Shown: piece by piece, positions 59,285-64,000 of the stretch
Layout of the letters: every line of letters starts with the position of its first letter
Numbering within the stretch: the first letter of the stretch is position 1
NCBI GenBank assembly: GCA_964548365.1
Contig: CAZJRD010000007.1
Coordinates: 1-64,000, forward strand
Direction of reading: 5' to 3'
From: B46-G9 sp964548365
Lineage (GTDB): Bacteria > Desulfobacterota > DSM-4660 > Desulfatiglandales > Desulfatiglandaceae
Length of the DNA stretch: 64,000 nucleotides
The notes under the pieces: model-generated
Databases searched by the model: none
Seen by the model: the letters and a program-made list of their open reading frames with translations, nothing else
Told to the model about the DNA's origin: nothing
Made by a program: the position numbers and the translations under genes

Positions 59285-61111
59285 TCATTTGGAAATTCTG
59301 TCTGACAGAAACTTCCGAAGTTGTTTCTCATAATAATCCCTATTTTTCTTTGCCTTGGAAAGGGCCTCTCTCATGGTCTTAACCGCCTCCTGCCGGTACC
59401 CGTTTGCAAAGTAGGCCTCGGCAAGGGTGTCCAGGTAGACAGGCATCCTTTCTATGGAAACAGCTCTCTTGGCAAGAACGAGGGCCCGCTTCGGGTCCCT
59501 CAGCCTGGGATCATCGGAGGTTGCAAGGAGCCAGGCCAGGTTGTTTAAGGATACCGGCCGGTCTGGGTCCAGTGCAAGGATCCTTTCATACACTTCCTTT
59601 GCCTTTTCATAATCCTCCATCTTGTGATAAAGCATCGCGAGATTCTCATAGAGGCCGAGGTCGGCGGGATTTTCGCTCACCTGTTCCTGCAGGACATTTT
59701 CAAGGGCCGAATAGGTCATTTTCTGTTTCAGGGGACTGAAGTTCAGGAGATACCCCAGCACCAGCAGAAAAAAGACAAACAGGGAAAAGCAGAGGGTCAC
59801 AAATCGATTCTGTCTCTTCAGGAGAGACGGCTCCCCCCTAGAACGGACGAGACAATCGACCCGCTGGCGGATACTGAAGTGGTGCCAGCTCGGCACATCC
59901 CTGCTCTTTCCGCTCAACAGGGCGATTTTCTCCAGGGAACTGATGGTGTACTCCGGCGTGCCCATCACCTTTGCCGAATAAAGATCAGCCTGACGCTCGA
60001 AGTTTCGCATAAAGAATCCCATAACATACCTGAAATAGATGATCAGGCTCAGTAACATGGGAAGAGAAAGGGCAACATAGAAGAGGTTGCTCCCGTCAGA
60101 AAGGCCGGAGGAGAGAAACTTGATAAAAAAAGGACGGGTTGCCAGGAAATAGAAATAGAAGTCAAAAAAGCCGAAGGCAAGGACAAGATATCCGATCAGG
60201 AACAACACATAAAACAGGAGGTGCCGGTACCTGGCGTGCCCCATTTCATGGGCCAGGACCGCTTTCAGTTCTTCTCCCGTGAGTATTTCAAGAAGAGAAT
60301 CGGTAACCAGGATATAGCGGTAACGGGCTACTATCCCCATAATACCCGCGGTCATCATTCTTCCTTCAAAGAGCGGCCAGATCAAGAGACTCCGGTACCT
60401 GAACCCCTTTTCCCGGAGAAAAGCCTCCAGTTCCCGGCCCTTGGGCGTATTTCCCAGTGGTTTACACCCCCACCATGACTGGATAAAGACCGGGAGTATG
60501 ACCATAAGCATGGTCAGAAAAACAGCGAAGAAAACAATCTGCCCGCCCATGGTGTTGAAAAACCCGGCAGGCTCTCCCCAGGGGGTCATGTTCAGAAGAT
60601 CATAGATCAGGGACAGGAGCACCCAGGGAAAAAGGATGGGGAGGTTCAAGCGGGTATTTGAAATTATGTAGGCTTTCTTCGAGATGCTTATACCGAAAAC
60701 TTCCCGGTAGGCGGGGACTGCAAAATACCAGATGGTGCACAGGAAGGCAAAAAAAAGGGCCATTGCCAGGAGTCCCTGCAAAACACTGAATGTCCTAAAT
60801 CCCGGGATGTGCAGTATCCAATATTTGAGATTAAACAGAAGCGTGAACAGGGAGAAGATGAAGATGGCAACGACAGACAGGGTCCCGTGCGCCCTGTGAT
60901 ACCGGGCGGTCAATCGCCCATCGCTTCCGCCGCTCTCCCGGGACTCTTTCCGTATCCTTTCAAATACCCTGCGGCAGTAAAGGGCGAATGCGGCCCAGGC
61001 GAGAACGATCATGCCGAGCGTCAAGGGAAAGGAATTTTCAGGGCTTTTCCCGGAATAGCTGACGCTGAATATGAGGAGAACAACGATAAAATAGATGATA
61101 TGGTTAAACAT
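59285..61111 (-). CDS. M48-family membrane metallopeptidase with C-terminal TPR repeats
   Basis: The 608-residue protein has five or six N-terminal membrane segments, the zinc motif AVLAHEMGHARYRH (HExxH) near residue 285, then further membrane segments and FERQADLYSAKVMG, which supplies the third ligand Glu-type motif. About 485-595 hold TPR units (PADLGLYENLAMLYHKMEDY, ALDPDRPVSLNNLAWLLATS). The Ste24/HtpX-like part probably degrades membrane or misfolded proteins, with TPRs for partner binding. Confidence 0.87.
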   Translation of the reverse strand: MFNHIIYFIVVLLIFSVSYSGKSPENSFPLTLGMIVLAWAAFALYCRRVFERIRKESRESGGSDGRLTARYHRAHGTLSVVAIFIFSLFTLLFNLKYWILHIPGFRTFSVLQGLLAMALFFAFLCTIWYFAVPAYREVFGISISKKAYIISNTRLNLPILFPWVLLSLIYDLLNMTPWGEPAGFFNTMGGQIVFFAVFLTMLMVILPVFIQSWWGCKPLGNTPKGRELEAFLREKGFRYRSLLIWPLFEGRMMTAGIMGIVARYRYILVTDSLLEILTGEELKAVLAHEMGHARYRHLLFYVLFLIGYLVLAFGFFDFYFYFLATRPFFIKFLSSGLSDGSNLFYVALSLPMLLSLIIYFRYVMGFFMRNFERQADLYSAKVMGTPEYTISSLEKIALLSGKSRDVPSWHHFSIRQRVDCLVRSRGEPSLLKRQNRFVTLCFSLFVFFLLVLGYLLNFSPLKQKMTYSALENVLQEQVSENPADLGLYENLAMLYHKMEDYEKAKEVYERILALDPDRPVSLNNLAWLLATSDDPRLRDPKRALVLAKRAVSIERMPVYLDTLAEAYFANGYRQEAVKTMREALSKAKKNRDYYEKQLRKFLSDRISK

Positions 61112-61182
61112 AGAAGCGCGGCCCCAGCCGGTTTATCCAGTTCACGGTTCGCAGCTGCCCGATGACAAAGGAAATTTTTCTT

Positions 61183-61463
61183 GATTCATTCGACTGAAAG
61201 GTCCTTTTGGCAAACGTGGGTTGCAGGGATACAGGTTATGCCCTTTTTTCTTCGTGACTGGCGGGAGGGCTTCGTATTTTCGTGACTTATCTATGGGGGA
61301 AGCCGCAGCCAAGTCCTCAGGGCGCATTTTCCTGAGGACTGGAATGCGGAGGGGGCAAAACTCCCCCGTGGATAAGTCACTGAAAATACCAGCCTGGGAG
61401 ACTCGGAACCGAAGAAGAAAGTGGCATAGCCTGTTTTGGCTTTCATAAATTCTTCAGCTTCAA
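61183..61463 (+). repeat. dispersed intergenic repeat, copy B (with internal hairpins)
   Basis: It shares blocks with 52207-52404, including the identical 31-bp (61267-61297) and 26-bp (61438-61463) blocks. The extra internal part contains AGTCCTCAGG against CCTGAGGACT (perfect, 10 bp). It also has a second, inverted copy of the GTATTTTC-GTGACTTATC block (61365-61389), so the central 120 bp can fold into one long hairpin. No ORF. It fills the 382-bp gap before the RNase G gene. Confidence 0.75.
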
Positions 61464-61493
61464 AGTACACAGAAACCGGAAGAACCAATGTTC

Positions 61494-62993
61494 TTACTTT
61501 GCGGATGCCTGCTTCCCTTCGATGAACTCCAGTTTCCCGTCCCCCGGCGTCACCGCCGGGTCACCCTCCAGCTGGATGGATACATTATAGCGCGACTCAA
61601 GTTCCGAGAGCTCCTTGCGTTTCCTGTTCTGGAGATATGTGGCCACGTCCAGAGGGAGAATTCCCTTCACCTCTGTGATCCCTTCTTTTGCCAGCCCCAT
61701 CCAGATACGCCGCAAGAATGAAAGGGATCGCGCCTCAACCGAGAGGACCAGGCCTCTTCCCTGGCAATACTGGCAGGTCTGGTAGCTGCGCGATTCTATA
61801 GAAGGCCTGAGGCGCTGACGCGACAATTCCAAGAGCCCGAATTTCGAGATATGGGAGACGTCTATCTTGGCGCGGTCTTTCTTTGTTTCTTCCCGCAGGA
61901 TTCTTTCAATCTCTCGGATATGACTCTTGTCTTTCATGTCAATGAAATCGATCACGAACAGGCCGCCTATATCACGCAAACGGAGTTGACGGGCGATTTC
62001 GAGTGCTGCTTCCTGGTTGGTATTGAAGGCGGTGCCTTCCACGTTTTTACTGCCTCTCCCCCTGCCGGAATTGACGTCTATGGAGATAAGGGCCTCGGTG
62101 GGGTCAATGACAAGGGACCCTCCTGATTTCAATGGGACTACGTTGCTGTAAATGGTCTCAATCTGCTGCTCGATCTGGTCGTTTTCAAATATAGGCCGCT
62201 TTTCCTTATAAAGTTTCGCCCTCCGCTGGTACCGGGGAGAAATGATCTTCATGTAGTCCTTGATTTTTCCATACGTTTCCTTGTCATCAACAAGAATTTC
62301 CGTCACATCACTGGTAAAATAATCCCGGAGCGTCCTGAGCCAGATATCCTGTTCCTTGTGAACGAGAGAAAGTGGCGGTGCCTTTTTCACATGTTTCTTT
62401 ATGTTTTGCCACATCCGCAAAAGCCTGCTCAGGTCCCTTGACAGCTCCCGTTTGTTCTGTCCATGGGCAGTAGTGCGCACAATGTACCCGATTTCATCGG
62501 GGAGCTTCAGCTGGCTCATGATGGATTTGAGACGATTTCGTTCTTCCTCGTCTTCTATCTTTCGCGACACCCCGCCCCCGCTCCTCCCGGGGGTAAGGAC
62601 AAGGTAGCGACTGGCAAGGGAGATGTACGTGGTAAGATGCGCCCCCTTGTGCCCCGGCATTTCCTTTGTAACCTGCACGAGCAATTCCTGTCCCTTCTTG
62701 GCGATCTTCTTGACAGAGGGAATTCCCTGGTCCTTGGAGGTATCCACGGGGGTCAAGTAATATTCGGGATGGATCTCGCTCGCCTGGAGAAAGCCGTTCT
62801 TGTTCGTGCCGATATCGACAAAACAGGCCTGCAGGCCTGACTCAACCCGTGCCACCACCCCCTTATAAATGTTTCCAATTTTCTGTTCGGCCGTAGAGGT
62901 CTCTATGAAAAAACCGTCAAGCTTTTCATCTTTGACAATAGCGACCCGGTATTCTTCCGATTCCAGTGCATTAATGAGCATTTTTGTTGTCAT
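61494..62993 (-). CDS. rng: ribonuclease G/E family endoribonuclease
   Basis: The 499-residue protein from ATG 62993 (AAGGAAAGC upstream) has an S1-like RNA-binding part (GNIYKGVVARVESGLQACFV), catalytic DNase-like residues in LISIDVNSGRGRG and FVIDFIDMKD, and the zinc-link CQYCQGRG. The length fits RNase G and lacks the long C-terminal scaffold of RNase E. It acts in 16S rRNA maturation and mRNA decay. It starts 4 bp after the stop of the dehydratase-type gene. Confidence 0.9.
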   Translation of the reverse strand: MTTKMLINALESEEYRVAIVKDEKLDGFFIETSTAEQKIGNIYKGVVARVESGLQACFVDIGTNKNGFLQASEIHPEYYLTPVDTSKDQGIPSVKKIAKKGQELLVQVTKEMPGHKGAHLTTYISLASRYLVLTPGRSGGGVSRKIEDEEERNRLKSIMSQLKLPDEIGYIVRTTAHGQNKRELSRDLSRLLRMWQNIKKHVKKAPPLSLVHKEQDIWLRTLRDYFTSDVTEILVDDKETYGKIKDYMKIISPRYQRRAKLYKEKRPIFENDQIEQQIETIYSNVVPLKSGGSLVIDPTEALISIDVNSGRGRGSKNVEGTAFNTNQEAALEIARQLRLRDIGGLFVIDFIDMKDKSHIREIERILREETKKDRAKIDVSHISKFGLLELSRQRLRPSIESRSYQTCQYCQGRGLVLSVEARSLSFLRRIWMGLAKEGITEVKGILPLDVATYLQNRKRKELSELESRYNVSIQLEGDPAVTPGDGKLEFIEGKQASAK

Positions 62994-62997
62994 GATC

Positions 62998-64000
62998 TTA
63001 CGCTGCTTTCCTTCCGTGCTGATTAAAATGTTGGTATGCCTGATACATAAAGGTCCTGATGGCCGCTTCCCTTCCCGGCTGGATACCGGCATCATAAGGG
63101 GTGTCGAGATACGGGATACCCAACTCATTCATCCGAGGCTTGATAATGGAAGCCGTGATGGTGCTCGGCATGCAGGTAAAGGGATATACATTCACTACAC
63201 CATTAAATCCCTCCCGGGCGTATTCCATGATTCCCGGGATACTCAGGCAGGCCTCGGTTCCCGCATCAAATGAAAACAGGTCATCCTCCTTGATGACCTC
63301 TTCCAGGTGGCCGATCTTATGATCCCGGACAATACCAATGAGTGATGCAAGCCGGTCATAGACCTTTCTCTGTCTGAATTCCTGGTAATAGAGTTCACTC
63401 CCGTACCCAAATATCTTCTTCAGGTGCTCTTTCATGGGGCCAAACCGGAGCTGTTTCATGCTCAGCCGAAAGGCTATCTTGGCATCCCGCAGACGGTCGT
63501 AGGAGGTGTAGTTCATCCATTCCGCAATTGACGCGTTTACCACCTCTCCCCCATATCGTTCGAGCACCCTGATGATATCCTGGTTGGCGTGCACGTGAGA
63601 TCGTACATATATCTCTCCCACCATGCCGATAAGCGGTTTTTTTGGACTACCAGGGTCCACCAGATCCTTTCCCTCTTTGATGATAACTTCCATCTCGTCC
63701 AGGATTCGATCGAATTCCTTCCCCGGACCGTGTTTTTCAAAGATATTCTCCATCCGGTGCATCGACTCCTCAATAAAGGCATCGGTGCTGCCCGGTTCCC
63801 TTTCGTACGGCCGTATCCTCCAGAGCAGACGGTCCAGGATGTCGGCAACCACCACGGAAAAATAGGAAGTCCTCCGAAGATCGCTGACCCGCTGACTCTC
63901 AATAAGACCTGAGAGGGAGTAGCCGTCATCCGTGGTGAGAGCGCCGATCTTCAATCGATTCAGGTCAGGCAATGAATCCAGGATGATTCTCTGGTATTTG
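62998..64000 (-). CDS. 2-hydroxyacyl-CoA dehydratase/activase-type protein, C-terminal part (cut by window edge)
   Basis: The frame is open from the right edge to TAA at 62998; at least 334 residues are visible. Motifs such as KKPLIGMVGEIYVRSHVHAN, EVVNASIAEWMNY, YPFTCMPSTITASIIKP and IPYLDTPYDAGIQPGREAAI match the C-terminal, HgdB-like domain of large proteins joining BcrA/BadF-type ATPase domains to a dehydratase-like domain. Cys residues in PFTCMPS and EACLSIPG could bind an Fe-S cluster. The N-terminal ATPase domains must lie beyond the window. A TTG at 63972 is not a convincing start because the frame stays open upstream. Confidence 0.8.
   Translation of the reverse strand, partial: KYQRIILDSLPDLNRLKIGALTTDDGYSLSGLIESQRVSDLRRTSYFSVVVADILDRLLWRIRPYEREPGSTDAFIEESMHRMENIFEKHGPGKEFDRILDEMEVIIKEGKDLVDPGSPKKPLIGMVGEIYVRSHVHANQDIIRVLERYGGEVVNASIAEWMNYTSYDRLRDAKIAFRLSMKQLRFGPMKEHLKKIFGYGSELYYQEFRQRKVYDRLASLIGIVRDHKIGHLEEVIKEDDLFSFDAGTEACLSIPGIMEYAREGFNGVVNVYPFTCMPSTITASIIKPRMNELGIPYLDTPYDAGIQPGREAAIRTFMYQAYQHFNQHGRKAA

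Noticed and set aside
63972..63972. TTG at 63972 as the start of the dehydratase-type gene
   Set aside because: The frame remains open to the window edge and the visible part matches only the C-terminal domain of a much longer family.
1..64000. CRISPR arrays, rRNA, tRNA, transposase or integrase genes
   Set aside because: All gaps over about 100 bp were read on both strands; no spaced direct repeats, cloverleaf-like sequence or transposase motifs were found.

Overview
The window looks like part of the chromosome of an anaerobic Desulfobacterota-type (former deltaproteobacterial) bacterium. The basis is family content, not a marker gene: TauE/SafE exporter next to a TIGR02186-type protein, a large 2-hydroxyacyl-CoA dehydratase-type protein, TAXI-TRAP transport, many sigma54-linked two-component systems, and numerous universal stress proteins (USPs). 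No rRNA, tRNA, CRISPR array or transposase gene was seen.

About 1-44.7 kb is one dense signalling island. I count 7 histidine kinases (HKs), 10 receiver proteins (2 of them sigma54 activators), 7 USP-type proteins plus a USP-like segment in an eighth protein, 5 cytidylate-kinase-like (Cytidylate_kin2) proteins of which four carry a BON-like tail, 3 CBS-domain proteins (2 with ACT), a GNAT acetyltransferase, a histone-deacetylase-like protein, a PEP-synthase-like protein, and SLC13 and TauE/SafE transporters. Left part: 0.1-1.3 kb (CBS-ACT, USP), a rightward acyl-CoA transferase (1.9-3.3 kb), a leftward run from a USP at 10.4 kb to the GNAT gene at 3.4 kb, and a second leftward run from 21.4 to 10.8 kb ending in an NtrC-type activator. 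Three leftward sigma54 (-24/-12) promoters, at 1.4, 10.5 and 21.8 kb, each have the same inverted repeat (TTTACA-N3-TGTAAA type) 120-132 bp upstream. This looks like one regulon, probably driven by the activator encoded at 10.8-12.2 kb.

At 22-27.9 kb a third leftward run (SLC13 carrier, two cytidylate-kinase-like proteins, receiver, HK) contains two structured palindromic repeats. At 28.3 kb a rightward HK/sigma54-activator pair is followed by two copies of a different palindrome (TTTCA-N3-TGAAAC) and a near-consensus sigma54 promoter. That promoter appears to serve the rightward run from 31.3 to 44.7 kb (USPs, cytidylate-kinase-like membrane fusion, TauE/SafE, receivers, HK, TIGR02186, PEP-synthase-like, HDAC-like).

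From 44.8 kb on the content is more ordinary: a leftward TetR/LolA-like/FtsX-FtsX/LolD-like/outer-membrane-barrel export operon with TetR-type operators at 51 kb, a divergent adenylate/guanylate cyclase-FHA gene, a lipoprotein-TAXI-DUF1850-TRAP permease operon, penicillin acylase, M48 peptidase-TPR, RNase G, and the C-terminal part of a 2-hydroxyacyl-CoA dehydratase-type protein running off the right edge.

Taken together (inference), the island reads as a stress, energy and redox state controller. CBS/ACT, USP and cytidylate-kinase-like proteins could bind nucleotides. HKs and stand-alone receivers could form a phosphorelay. AcuA-, AcuB- and AcuC-like parts could control acyl-CoA metabolism by lysine acetylation. 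Sigma54 activators would switch the whole set on. All functions are assigned from sequence reading alone.
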